Assembly: GCF_900112045.1 (NCBI RefSeq)
Contig: NZ_FOJW01000009.1
Coordinates: forward strand, 1-64,000
DNA length: 64,000 bases
Source of the DNA: Lentibacillus halodurans
Lineage (GTDB): Bacteria > Bacillota > Bacilli > Bacillales > Amphibacillaceae
Reading direction: 5' to 3'
A model generated the notes under the pieces. It was given only the letters and a program-made list of their open reading frames with translations. It made no database searches and was not told where the DNA came from. A program made the position numbers and the translations under genes. Below, piece by piece: positions 36,646 to 45,980 of this stretch; position 1 is the stretch's first letter, and every line of letters starts with the position of its first letter.

Positions 36646-37215
36646 GTTTGTTTTGGATCAGCCCCGTTCGAGAACTTCCCGTTGTTTAGCTTGCAAGGAC
36701 GCTCCGTTTTTCTAAAAATCGTTTATAGTATAGATTGTTATTTTTACACGAAGAGTACATAGGGAAAATATACTCGCTGAACCATTCCTCGCTGGTGTCT
36801 TGATTGGCTCGTTTTTCCACAGCAGTCTCGCATATTTCCCTCTGTTGTTCATCCTTATAACCAAAATTTAAAAAACAGCCAAACTAAAATCAACATTAGA
36901 GATGAACAGCCTTCTAAAAAGAAAAAACCTGCAGAAATTTTTCTGCAGGTCCCTTTGTTTTCTTGTCAGAAAACAAAAAGGCAAAGGGAGAGGAGAAACC
37001 GGAGGAAGAACTTATGGGGAAGTGTAAGTCTTCTCCGTGTTTTTGAAACAGCCAAGCAATTTTGCGCTGTTTCATTATGTTATTATGTACAGGAGTAATT
37101 ATTCTATACATATTTTTGTAAAAAAAGATGTTTCGTGTAAAATAATGAAACCATTATTTTTAGACGCTTGCGAATTAGTATAGATAGGATTATGATGAAA
37201 TAATGAGGTGGTTGT
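36646..37215. other. Gene-free stretch with two hairpins
   Basis: 570 bases without a credible gene. AACCTGCAGAAA and TTTCTGCAGGT (36926-36950) form a palindrome with T-runs on the minus side, directly followed by TTTGTTTTC and GAAAACAAA (36956-36979). On the minus strand the first looks like a terminator, yet no minus-strand gene is present. Confidence 0.45.
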
Positions 37216-37770
37216 ATGCGTGTGGTTGCAGGTTTCCACAAGGGACGGCAGCTGGAAGCAGTACCGGGCAGCATAACGAGGCCGACTGCTGATAAAGTGA
37301 AAGAGGCAGTTTTTCAAATGATGGGGCCCTTTTTTGAACGTGGTATTTGTCTTGATTTATTCGCCGGCAGTGGCGGGTTGGGGATTGAGGCCTTAAGCAG
37401 GGGCATGGACAAAGGAATATTTGTAGATAAATTTTCAAAAGCTATACATACGATTCATCAGAATGTCCGGATGCTTAAACTGGAAGACAAAGTTGAAATA
37501 TTCCGTACTGATGCTTTTCGGGCATTGAAGGCTGCGGCCAAAAGAGGTCTACAGTTTGACTTGATTTTGCTGGATCCCCCTTATCAAAAGGCAGGATACG
37601 GAAAATTACTGAATGTGATTGAAAGTCTTGGATTGTTGAAGGAGGACGGCATGATTTATTGTGAACATGAAAGCTCTGAACAATTACCCGTTCAAACCGA
37701 TGATTTAGTTGTCATGAAACAGGAAATTTATAACGACACGACAGGAATAACCATCTATCGAAATAAATAA
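37216..37770 (+). CDS. rsmD: 16S rRNA (guanine966-N2)-methyltransferase RsmD
   Basis: Methylates G966 (E. coli numbering) in 16S rRNA. 184 residues. SAM-binding motif LDLFAGSGGLGIEALSRG (about 45-63) and catalytic DPPY (about 120). The N-terminus MRVVAGFHKGRQLEA is typical. B. subtilis ylbH. ATG after GAGGTGG. coaD follows 15 bases later, the usual pairing. Confidence 0.95.
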   Translation: MRVVAGFHKGRQLEAVPGSITRPTADKVKEAVFQMMGPFFERGICLDLFAGSGGLGIEALSRGMDKGIFVDKFSKAIHTIHQNVRMLKLEDKVEIFRTDAFRALKAAAKRGLQFDLILLDPPYQKAGYGKLLNVIESLGLLKEDGMIYCEHESSEQLPVQTDDLVVMKQEIYNDTTGITIYRNK

Positions 37771-38274
<504 letters not shown>

Positions 38275-38354
38275 GCGAAGAGGCTAACTATATAAAGTCA
38301 ACAAGTTTTACTACAAAATTTTAATATTTCTTTGTTATAATTTTGTGCTTGACA

Positions 38355-38404
38355 AATAAGCTTGATGATTTACAAATTTTTAAATTTATCATCAAGCTTA
38401 TTTC
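38355..38404. repeat. Perfect 16-bp inverted repeat
   Basis: AAATAAGCTTGATGAT (38355-38370) and its exact complement (38389-38404) with an AT-rich loop. It could be the coaD terminator or the edge of the insertion-element remnant. Confidence 0.7.
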
Positions 38405-38424
38405 TTCTATCCTGTTAAATTTTA

Positions 38425-38785
38425 TTACGTATTAACCTCTTTATATGATTCCCCAGTTTGCAGTAAATGGAATATTACTCTTATTAATTTCTTCGCTACA
38501 TGACTTAATACTACATTATAGTGCTTACCCTCTAATAGCTTCTTCTCATAATACTTCTTAAATGTTGGTGAATGGATAGACACCAACCTTGACTAGAATA
38601 GGATTATAACGATACACTTGATAATTCTTACTCCGGAAAAATTGTAAGATAGGAGCGTTATAGTGACCTGTATCTTCCATTGCCAACCTAGATTCTTGGT
38701 TTGTTTTGGTTTGAATACGACAAATGATGTTATCGAGCTTTTGAAAATCTGATCGATTGTTTAATATTATTAAGTCGTCTTCATA
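38425..38785 (-). pseudogene. IS110-family transposase remnant, internal deletion
   Basis: On the minus strand the N-terminal part reads SRLAMEDTGHYNAPILQFF and VYRYNPILV, the IS110 pattern. It then jumps, in another frame, to the C-terminal part KKYYEKKLLEGKHYNVVLSH and VAKKLIRVIFHLLQTG, stopping at 38425. The whole centre of the protein, including most of the helix-rich and Ser-containing part, is missing, so it is dead. Confidence 0.75.
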
Positions 38786-39241
38786 GATTTCCCCCTGTTT
38801 TTTGGTAATCCTTCTCATTGTCTAAGGCTGCTTGCACAATTTCTATATGTTCCTGCCACGTCGTTTTTCTCCCTTTGGTCATAGCGTTTCTCCTTCCTCC
38901 CGATCCTTGTATTTCTTTATGACCATTATAATCTCTTATCCACTTTCGCAAAACAGATGTACTGGATATGCCGTATTTTTCGATCACATCTTTAAGTGAG
39001 TAGTGTTTGGATAGATAATCAGAAATAGCTGCCAACTTCACTTTTTTGTATACACTTTCTTCTTAGAAGAGGTTCTCTTTAAACCTTCTCATCCATATTT
39101 GGTTACGGATTTCTTCCAATCCATAAGCGCTGTATGATGTACACCATACTTTTGATAAATACCTTTTAAGCTAAAACCTTTATGTTCATATGCATCCAAT
39201 ACTATTTGTTTAAATTCAATCGTATAATTCTTTCTTGGCAT
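38783..39241 (-). pseudogene. IS3-family OrfA remnant
   Basis: On the minus strand from ATG 39241: a helix-turn-helix start (MPRKNYTIEFKQIVLDAYE) interrupted by an in-frame TGA and then a frameshift near 39041, continuing with LSKHYSLKDVIEKYGISS and MTKGRKTTWQEHIEIVQ until it is cut at about 38783 by the IS110 remnant. OrfB is absent. Confidence 0.78.
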
Positions 39242-39307
39242 AAAAATAACTCCCCTCAAAGTAGCAGATTTTTTTTTTCATCTGTCTACTTAGAAGGGAG
39301 CATATCA
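38785..39307 (-). mobile_element. Truncated IS3-family insertion sequence, left end retained
   Basis: The element end on the minus strand starts TGATATGCTCCCTTCTAAGT at 39307, about 66 bases before OrfA, with the TG terminus usual for the IS3 family. It abuts a family B repeat copy at 39308. The other end is lost through the IS110 remnant. Confidence 0.65.
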
Positions 39308-39353
39308 CATCGTTCGGATTTATCTTTGGCTAATATACTTTTGTCTCAGCCTC
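39308..39353 (-). repeat. Family B repeat, half copy after ylbJ
   Basis: On the minus strand begins GAGGCTGAGACAAAAG 2 bases after the ylbJ stop codon and matches 22746-22791 at 43 of 46 positions. It stops exactly where the IS3 end begins, so the second hairpin arm present after pycA is missing here. Confidence 0.75.
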
Positions 39354-39355
39354 TT

Positions 39356-40564
39356 TTATGCGTTTCGCAGCCGTCTTAATAAGATAAGCATGGCAGTTAA
39401 TAGAGCGGCAAATGTGATGACTGGTCCAATTTCGGCAAATCGGAAAAGGAAATCCAGCCACGATTCCTCTTGAACGTTATTGGAGACCGGTACACCTTTA
39501 AAGTCAAATGATGTCCGATTTAAATATAAAGGTGTATAAAAGAAAACAGTCAAGACAGCGGCAAATACACCATGAAGGATCCGTGCGAAAAAGTAAGGTG
39601 CAAACCGGATATCTGTCGGTGCGATAATGCTTGCGACTTGTGCCTGAACGGAAAGACCGTTAAAACCCAATATAAAGCTGACAACAATGACTTTTTCCAT
39701 TAAGTTAGCTGCTTCTTCTTGTGAAATCAGGCTTGCCCCAAGTGTAATTTCAAATAATCCTGATAACAAAGGCAATGCTAAGTCAGCCGGTATCGTGAGC
39801 AAGTGCAGTATATACTGGAAAAACGAAGCAATAATCGGTGAGATACCAGCTATATAAATCAGCTTTGTAAAAACAGAAAACAGGATAATGAACCCACCGA
39901 CCATCACTAATGTCTGAATAGAATTCAGCACGGCATCACCGACAATTTTTCCAAAAGGACGTGGATCGTTAAGTCTTGTCCGATGCATTTCCCGGAAGGC
40001 ACGGATAATCGATGCTTTTTGTTTCTCTTTTTTAACGGAATTCATTTCGGCTCGTCGTCCGTAAAATCGCATGCATATTCCGACCATTGCATTGCCGATG
40101 TAATGCGATGAGGCCAGTATGACACCAAGCTTCACATCATAAAAGAAACCGACTGAAACAGCACCAAATATGAATAACGGGCTGGAGGCATTCGTAAAAG
40201 ATACAAGACGTTCAGCTTCAATTTGCGTCAGCTGTCCTTCCTCACGAAGACGTGCAGATATTTTTGCGCCTGTTGGATAACCACTGGCCATCCCCATTGC
40301 CCATGCAAAGCTTCCCGATCCAGGCACATTAAATAAAGGACGCATAATCGGTTCACACAGTACACCGATAAATTTAACGAACCCGAAACCGATTAATAGT
40401 TCAGCTGTTATAAAAAAGGGTAAAAGAGAGGGGAATACGATTTCCCACCACATGTTTAATCCCCGTATGCTGGCTTCCAATGATTGATCCGGGTATTTAA
40501 TAAGGGAAAAAGCAATAAAAGCAGTGATTCCGGAAAGTAATATCGTTTTAATTTTTTGTTTCAA
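39356..40564 (-). CDS. ylbJ: YlbJ, sporulation integral membrane protein
   Basis: 402 residues, about eight to ten helices, nucleoside-transporter-like gate domains. In B. subtilis YlbJ is made in the mother cell under sigma-E and is needed for heat-resistant spores. Marks: SLLPFFITAELLIGFGFV, AMGMASGYPTGAKI and the SFILGFNGLSVQAQVASI segment. Minus-strand orientation between coaD and ylbL agrees with B. subtilis. ylbK (patatin-like), expected upstream, is absent. Confidence 0.92.
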   Translation of the reverse strand: MKQKIKTILLSGITAFIAFSLIKYPDQSLEASIRGLNMWWEIVFPSLLPFFITAELLIGFGFVKFIGVLCEPIMRPLFNVPGSGSFAWAMGMASGYPTGAKISARLREEGQLTQIEAERLVSFTNASSPLFIFGAVSVGFFYDVKLGVILASSHYIGNAMVGICMRFYGRRAEMNSVKKEKQKASIIRAFREMHRTRLNDPRPFGKIVGDAVLNSIQTLVMVGGFIILFSVFTKLIYIAGISPIIASFFQYILHLLTIPADLALPLLSGLFEITLGASLISQEEAANLMEKVIVVSFILGFNGLSVQAQVASIIAPTDIRFAPYFFARILHGVFAAVLTVFFYTPLYLNRTSFDFKGVPVSNNVQEESWLDFLFRFAEIGPVITFAALLTAMLILLRRLRNA

Positions 40565-40988
40565 TGTTAAGCCCCCTATAAATTGAAACTTTCATTAGTG
40601 GGAATTCGGGCGCACAGGACGTTTCGGTGCAGCTACTGGCGATTGTTATTCCCGCTGATAGTTCGTTAAGCCAAGCGGCGTGTTAGTGTCCATTATCTCC
40701 ACCTGAATATATTCGTTTCATTTAATCTCTTTATGGTGGGAGCTATGGACGATCATACCGGGACAGAATGGGTGATCCCTGTACTTCTTTTTTTGTTAGT
40801 AGTAAAATGATGCTAGCTTTATTTTATATATATGGATTTGGCAGAGGTTGCTCAATAAGAACGGATGATCTTAATTTGACCATATACTGGCAATGAACAA
40901 TTGGTACAAGTCTATACCAATATACGCACATACATCTTGTTTTTATGACATACACTTTTACACGTCCCGGAATGAAAGGAGCTTTAAC
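40565..40988. repeat. Structured intergenic repeat before ylbL
   Basis: 424 bases without a gene. Bases about 40591-40665 form a hairpin whose arms ATTAGTGGGAAT and ATTCCCGCTGAT pair over 12 bp with two G-T pairs; the loop carries GGGCGCACAGGACG. The remainder is AT-rich and unassigned. The stem resembles those of the family A repeats (CAGCGGG core). Confidence 0.5.
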
Positions 40989-42011
40989 GTGGCATTTACA
41001 AAGAAGCATATTATTTATTTAATCTTAGTAATTGGAATTGCATTTTTTATTTCAGCATATAAACTTCCATATTATATATATAAGCCGGGTGGCGCTGATG
41101 CCCTTAATCCAATTGTGGAAGTGGAAGATGGCTATCAAAGTGAAGGGGACATGCACCTCGTGACAGTTCGCGGGGGACAGGCAACACCCGTTCAATATTT
41201 ATGGGCACAAGTCATGCCCAATCAGGAGGTTTTACCGCTTCAGGAAGTCAGACCAGAGGGCGTATCAGAGGATGAGTATTTTCATGCTCAGCTGCAAATG
41301 ATGGAAAGTTCCCAGGAAGCATCAACGGTTGTTGCTTATGAAGCGGCTGACGAAGATATTACGATTGAATATAATGGGGTCTATGTCGTTTCCGTTGTCG
41401 AAGAAATGCCTGCGGATGATATTTTAAAAACAGGTGATCGGATTACGGGGATTGATGGGAATACGATAGATGAATCCAACGATTTAATTGAATATGTGGA
41501 AAATAAACAGCCTGGAGATACGATTACAGTCCAGGTTGTGCGTGATGAAGATCAGCTCGAAAAAGAAATCACGCTGGAAAGGTTCCCAGATATGGATAAC
41601 AAAGTCGGGATCGGCATCCAGCTTGTTACCGATCGAAGTGTGGAAGTTGATCCTGAAGTGGACTTTTCCAGTGGAAGTATCGGTGGCCCGAGTGCAGGAC
41701 TTATGTTTTCACTGGAAATATATGATCAGCTGACGGAAGAAGATTTGACAAAGGGATATCAGATCGCTGGTACTGGTGAGGTGGATTACCAGGGGAATGT
41801 ACGCCGAATTGGCGGTGTTGATAAAAAAGTTATTGCAGCCGACCGGGAGGGTTGTGATATCTTTTTTGCCGCAAATGACAATGGTGCAGATGATTCAAAC
41901 TATGAAGTGGCTTTAAAAGCGGCTGAAGAAATGGACACCGATATGAAAATTGTTCCCGTTGATACATTTGACGATGCGCTGAATTATCTGCAAAATCTTG
42001 AACCCGCCTGA
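40989..42011 (+). CDS. ylbL: YlbL/DdcP, membrane Lon-like protease with PDZ domain
   Basis: In B. subtilis DdcP (YlbL) degrades the division inhibitor YneA during DNA-damage recovery. 340 residues: one membrane helix (about 8-24), PDZ domain (about 125-195) and Lon-type protease domain with catalytic Ser235 in GGPSAG and Lys280 in GGVDKK. Start GTG 40989 follows AAAGGAGC by 6 bases and gives the family length (341 in B. subtilis); the frame remains open 96 bases upstream but without a good site. Confidence 0.93.
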   Translation: MAFTKKHIIYLILVIGIAFFISAYKLPYYIYKPGGADALNPIVEVEDGYQSEGDMHLVTVRGGQATPVQYLWAQVMPNQEVLPLQEVRPEGVSEDEYFHAQLQMMESSQEASTVVAYEAADEDITIEYNGVYVVSVVEEMPADDILKTGDRITGIDGNTIDESNDLIEYVENKQPGDTITVQVVRDEDQLEKEITLERFPDMDNKVGIGIQLVTDRSVEVDPEVDFSSGSIGGPSAGLMFSLEIYDQLTEEDLTKGYQIAGTGEVDYQGNVRRIGGVDKKVIAADREGCDIFFAANDNGADDSNYEVALKAAEEMDTDMKIVPVDTFDDALNYLQNLEPA

Positions 42012-42039
42012 TAAAAGTTGCGTTTTAACACCAACGAAA

Positions 42040-42163
42040 TGATATTCAGCGGGTGCTTCGATGAACAGGACTCTAGTGTCGATAATGCGCCAAGCCATCG
42101 CGTCATTATCGGCCAGGCAGTTAGTCCCCACAGTTTTACAACTGTGAATATGCGTATGGCTTT
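42040..42163. repeat. Structured repeat between convergent ylbL and tmcAL
   Basis: Contains ATTCAGCGGGTGCTTCGATG, then ATAATGCG pairing with CGTCATTAT, GGCCAGGCAGTTAG, and the hairpin CACAGTT/AACTGTG (42128-42145). It shares the ATTCAGCGGG and GGCAGTTA blocks with family A, in the same order. It may also serve as a terminator for one or both genes. Confidence 0.5.
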
Positions 42164-43375
42164 TTATACCATGACAGGCGGCTGAAGTTCCTGGTGGTGG
42201 AACGGTTTTTTCTTTTGAGCGGGAAGAATGCTGTAATAGGCACGGCTTGCTTTTTCTTCAATCGACAACGTTGGATTTGTAATTCCTATGATCGATGAGA
42301 TTAACGGAACGTCCATTTCTTTTTTACAGGAATTCAAATACTTTTGCCCGGTTTTCGTCATACCAAGCAATCTTACATACGGAACTGATGAGGCATTTTT
42401 AATATAGTCTGCATCAGTCTTTTTTGTGTTAGTTAAAACATGTGTGAATATGCGCTGCAATCTTGTCCATGTATACCGTTTTGTTTTAATGCTGTTCATC
42501 CACTCATGGAATGACGAAACGTCCTGTGCTGATTTTTTGATGCGGTATTCTAGACCTTCATCGACCCCGTGGATATCAGCAAGTTCTTCCTGGGACATCG
42601 TCATTACCCGATAATGGAGCAGGTTAAAGTAATGTTCCCATGAATGCCAAAGTGCAGCCTGCTGCTGATAGGCCTTCAACTGGTTGACCGTTACTTCCGG
42701 GAGGGCACTGTCGGCTGTATCAGATATGCTTTGTTCTTTTATCAGTTCATTTCGGATGCTTGTGGCACTTGCGATGGAATCAGTGATTCTTTTATCGTGG
42801 TAGCCGCTCTTTGTCCGGGTAATAGTTAAGGGATCGATTGGCAGCTTATGATCCAGGATTGTTTTAACGTAACTGAACCCGAGAATATTATTGGGTTTTG
42901 CTAAATTCATTTCAGATGTCGTTAAACCTATGCTCTGATAGGCCAGGCGGCTTGCTTCCGGAAAGGCCAATCCTTGGTTCAATTTTTCATGAAGTGTTGT
43001 TTTGTAGACGGACTGTTCTTGCTTAAATATATCATAACTTTTGGTGAAATGGGATATATTTCCAGATTCACTTCCAAAGCAAATGCTTGAAACACCTACC
43101 GCATTCAGAGTGTGGACAGAGCCCCGGGCAAATAAGTCACTGCTTTGGACAGCATAGAGATAGGGAAGTTCCAGCACGATATCGACCCCGGCTGACAAAG
43201 CTGCTTTTGCCCGATGAAATTTATCAATGATAGCTGGTTCCCCGCGTTGCAGGAATGATCCGCTCATGACAGCGATCAAACAATCAGCACCGGATGCCTC
43301 TCTGGATGCCTGTATATGATATACATGTCCATTATGAAATGGATTATATTCAACAATTAAGCCGCAAGCCTGCAT
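42164..43375 (-). CDS. tmcAL: tRNA(Met) cytidine acetate ligase
   Basis: Uses ATP and acetate to form N4-acetylcytidine at the wobble base of elongator tRNA-Met. 403 residues. HIGH-type nucleotidyltransferase motif VEYNPFHNGH (8-17), and GSFLQRGEPAIIDKFHRA (about 44). B. subtilis YlbM. ATG 43375 was chosen because GGAGG lies 8 bases upstream; the frame extends 60 bases further without a comparable site. Confidence 0.93.
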   Translation of the reverse strand: MQACGLIVEYNPFHNGHVYHIQASREASGADCLIAVMSGSFLQRGEPAIIDKFHRAKAALSAGVDIVLELPYLYAVQSSDLFARGSVHTLNAVGVSSICFGSESGNISHFTKSYDIFKQEQSVYKTTLHEKLNQGLAFPEASRLAYQSIGLTTSEMNLAKPNNILGFSYVKTILDHKLPIDPLTITRTKSGYHDKRITDSIASATSIRNELIKEQSISDTADSALPEVTVNQLKAYQQQAALWHSWEHYFNLLHYRVMTMSQEELADIHGVDEGLEYRIKKSAQDVSSFHEWMNSIKTKRYTWTRLQRIFTHVLTNTKKTDADYIKNASSVPYVRLLGMTKTGQKYLNSCKKEMDVPLISSIIGITNPTLSIEEKASRAYYSILPAQKKKPFHHQELQPPVMV

Positions 43376-43548
43376 ATTTTCAGCCTCCATACTTTCATTG
43401 ATATTCATTGTATCAAAAAAAGTATCCGGGTGCATGGTTTGGAGTAAGTTAAAAGGGAATACTGAAGATAGATTATTGTGTAAAGATCATATGTTGACAA
43501 AACATCAATTTCCTTTTAAAATAACTCATGTTGCCTTGAGGTGATCGT

Positions 43549-44076
43549 ATGAAATTTTCATTAGGTCAAATTAAAAAAAATGCGGGTCATGAACCCTTTA
43601 CGTTTGATGATCATGTCGATGTTTCCGAACTGGAATCAATGAATAATGATATCCGGAAAATCGGTTCTGTTCATGTTCATGGAACGGCCGTGGATGAGGG
43701 TGATGAGATCATATTTACATTTACCATTGATGGCAGGATGATTTTACCATGTGCCCGAACATTGGTTGATGTACCCTATCCGTTCAAAATCGATGCAGTT
43801 GAAATTTTTTCGGAATCACCCTATGAAAAGGATGATTCAGATCATGATATTCATCCAATTAGTGGGGAAGTACTTGACTTGAGCCCATTAATAAAGGAAA
43901 ATATTTTATTGGAAGTTCCTTACCGTGTATTTTCCGAGGATGAAAACGCCATAAGCAGGGCTCCATTTGAAGGAGATGGCTGGGAATTTATTTCAGAAAA
44001 CAAAAATGAACAAAAGACAGATCCACGTTTAAAAAAATTGGGATCTTTACTGAACGACAAAGAGGAAGAGGAATAG
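43549..44076 (+). CDS. ylbN: YceD family protein YlbN (DUF177)
   Basis: 175 residues. The YceD/DUF177 family sits next to rpmF in many bacteria and is linked to 23S rRNA or L32 metabolism. Recognised by GRMILPCARTLVDVPYPF and DLSPLIKENILLEVPYRV. ATG after GAGGTG. rpmF starts 46 bases after the stop and is likely co-transcribed. Confidence 0.92.
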   Translation: MKFSLGQIKKNAGHEPFTFDDHVDVSELESMNNDIRKIGSVHVHGTAVDEGDEIIFTFTIDGRMILPCARTLVDVPYPFKIDAVEIFSESPYEKDDSDHDIHPISGEVLDLSPLIKENILLEVPYRVFSEDENAISRAPFEGDGWEFISENKNEQKTDPRLKKLGSLLNDKEEEE

Positions 44077-44122
44077 GAATATGTATTTCCTTTACTTCTC
44101 CTGATTTGAAGGAGGTGTAAGC

Positions 44123-44299
44123 ATGGCAGTACCAAAAAGAAGAACATCCAAAAAGGTGAAAAACCAGCGCCGCACGCATAAAAAATTACACGTTCCAGGC
44201 ATGGTGGAATGCTCAAATTGCGGTGAACTGATGAAACCCCATCATGTATGCAAATCATGCGGACATTATGATGGAAAAGAAGTCGTAGCAAATGACTAA
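44123..44299 (+). CDS. rpmF: Ribosomal protein L32
   Basis: 58 residues, starting [20 protein letters not shown]. Two Cys pairs (CSNC and CKSC) form the zinc site of the C+ type, so this is the zinc-binding paralogue class. Excellent ribosome-binding site GAAGGAGGTG 6 bases before the ATG. Ends in a terminator. Confidence 0.97.
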   Translation: MAVPKRRTSKKVKNQRRTHKKLHVPGMVECSNCGELMKPHHVCKSCGHYDGKEVVAND

Positions 44300-44322
44300 G
44301 TTGAACTGATAGGTTACCCCGA

Positions 44323-44354
44323 GCAGATCACTGAAGGAAGTGATCTGTTTTTAT
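44323..44354 (+). terminator. Terminator of ylbN-rpmF
   Basis: CAGATCACT pairs with AGTGATCTG around 6 bases, followed by TTTTTA. Confidence 0.88.
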
Positions 44355-44409
44355 TTACATATAGGTATGCGGGGCTATTTACAATTTGTTAATGAGGGCG
44401 GGTGCAAAC

Positions 44410-45168
44410 ATGACAGAACTGATCCAATACAGAACAGATGAACAGGGTTATGGTGAAATTATGCTGAACCGTCCTGAAAAAATGAATGCCATATCAAACG
44501 AGATGGTTAGATTGTTCAGAAATGCATTAGAAGATGCTAAACACCAGCCGATTAAGTTTTTAGTTATTACAGCTGCAAGTGACCGAATGTTTTGTTCCGG
44601 AGGGGATTTGCAGGATTTACACGGGGATATGAATTCGGACGAAGCGTTTCATATGTTGTATCCGATGAAAGAAGTGCTTTATGAAATAGCATCCTTCCCG
44701 GTTCCAACGATTTGCTTATTAAACGGAAATGCAGTTGGCGGTGGATGTGAAATTGCAACAGCGTGTGATTTTCGAATCGCCAGGGCAAACACAACATTTG
44801 GATTTGTTCAGACAAATCTGGGAATCACACCAGGTTGGGGAGGCGGGACGCTTTTGTATAAAAAAGTTCATCCTGTTTTTGCATTCCAGTGGCTGATGGA
44901 AGGAGAAACACACGAAGGAGCGTATTTACATAGACAGGGCTGGATTCAAAAAAATGTTTCCGCAGACGAATGGAATAACCAGGAAACTTTGCTAAAGCTA
45001 TATTTGACAAAATCAATGGAGCAAATGAAAATATTAAAGAAACAATACAAGAAGAAAATATCTATTTTATCACTCTCCGCGCAAATGGATGACGAAGTGC
45101 GAAACTGTGCTGAACTTTGGGAGACAAAGAAGCACCAATATGCTGTCAGTCAATTTTTGTCACGGTAA
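44410..45168 (+). CDS. Enoyl-CoA hydratase/isomerase family protein
   Basis: Crotonase fold, 252 residues. Oxyanion-hole segments: CSGGDLQDL (about 62) and NGNAVGGGCEIATACDFRIA (about 108-127). The position of the second catalytic Glu (LGITPGWGG) has no Glu, so simple hydratase chemistry is doubtful; the C-terminal third is divergent. Possible roles include isomerase or thioester hydrolase. ATG 44410 has GAGGGCGGG upstream with a long spacing. I do not recall this gene between rpmF and ylbO in B. subtilis. Confidence 0.82.
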   Translation: MTELIQYRTDEQGYGEIMLNRPEKMNAISNEMVRLFRNALEDAKHQPIKFLVITAASDRMFCSGGDLQDLHGDMNSDEAFHMLYPMKEVLYEIASFPVPTICLLNGNAVGGGCEIATACDFRIARANTTFGFVQTNLGITPGWGGGTLLYKKVHPVFAFQWLMEGETHEGAYLHRQGWIQKNVSADEWNNQETLLKLYLTKSMEQMKILKKQYKKKISILSLSAQMDDEVRNCAELWETKKHQYAVSQFLSR

Positions 45169-45241
45169 GGTTTCATCATTCTTTCATAACGTCAAATAAT
45201 TCTTTACGCATATAACTGGCAACAATCTTTGTAAGAAAAAT

Positions 45242-45280
45242 GAAGCCTTTCACTATAAAAGCAGTGAGGCAAGTTTTTCT
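45242..45280 (+). terminator. Probable terminator of the crotonase gene
   Basis: GCCTTTCACT pairs with AGTGAGGC (imperfect), followed by AAGTTTTTC. Confidence 0.55.
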
Positions 45281-45356
45281 GAAATTTTGGGTGTGAACGA
45301 TTCTATCAGACCTACCTTTTGCATACATTGATAGCAAATGCGTAAGGAGGGATGTT

Positions 45357-45839
45357 ATGAATGCAACACGACAGGATGCATGGACGAAAGATGAAGATAT
45401 ACTATTAGCAGAGACTGTTCTTCGTCATATAAGAGAGGGGAAGACACAGCTTGAGGCGTTTAAAGAGGTAGCCAAACAATTATCGCGGACATCAGCAGCA
45501 TGTGGTTTTCGCTGGAATGCCTCTATCCGGAAACAATACGAAAATGCCATTGAAAGTGCCAAAGAAGACCGAAAAAAAAACAATCGGAAGAATACAATGG
45601 TTCACTACGAATCAAAAAATATGCATGATGAAGATCCGATTGCTACCGCCATTTCCTTACTTGAAAAGATGCGGAATCATTCCCACGGAGATAGTCAATT
45701 ATTCCTGTATGAGCAGGAAAACATACGGAACAAGCTGATGAAAGAAAATGAAGCATTGAAGGAACAGTTAAGGCGGTATGAACAGGCATGGGAAGAAATG
45801 GGAAAATTATGGAATTGGGTTAATGAACAAGGGGAATGA
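45357..45839 (+). CDS. ylbO: YlbO, RsfA-family transcription factor
   Basis: 160 residues. An N-terminal Myb/SANT-like DNA-binding domain ([14 protein letters not shown], then [13 protein letters not shown], about 9-62) and a C-terminal coiled coil (about 118-150). RsfA and its paralogue YlbO tune sporulation gene expression in B. subtilis. ATG after AAGGAGGG. Own terminator follows. Confidence 0.9.
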   Translation: MNATRQDAWTKDEDILLAETVLRHIREGKTQLEAFKEVAKQLSRTSAACGFRWNASIRKQYENAIESAKEDRKKNNRKNTMVHYESKNMHDEDPIATAISLLEKMRNHSHGDSQLFLYEQENIRNKLMKENEALKEQLRRYEQAWEEMGKLWNWVNEQGE

Positions 45840-45847
45840 AGAAACAA

Positions 45848-45890
45848 GACATGAATGTTGAAAATTCGCCATTCATGTCTTTATTTTTTG
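45848..45890 (+). terminator. Terminator of ylbO
   Basis: AGACATGAATG pairs with CATTCATGTCT around 11 bases, followed by TTATTTTTT. Confidence 0.88.
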
Positions 45891-45980
45891 TAAACTATAA
45901 CGTTAAGGAGATTTCAATAACGTAATCGATATTTGTTCGATAGTCTATTCTGGCTCGGTCTTTGGCATATAATATCTGAA

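Noticed and set aside
36914-37111. Minus-strand frame of 65 residues before rsmD
   Set aside because: No ribosome-binding site, and its end is the translated palindrome at 36921-36950. No family resemblance.
40893-40988. Longer N-terminus for YlbL
   Set aside because: No ribosome-binding site, and 32 polar residues would precede the signal anchor. GTG 40989 has AAAGGAGC and gives the family length.
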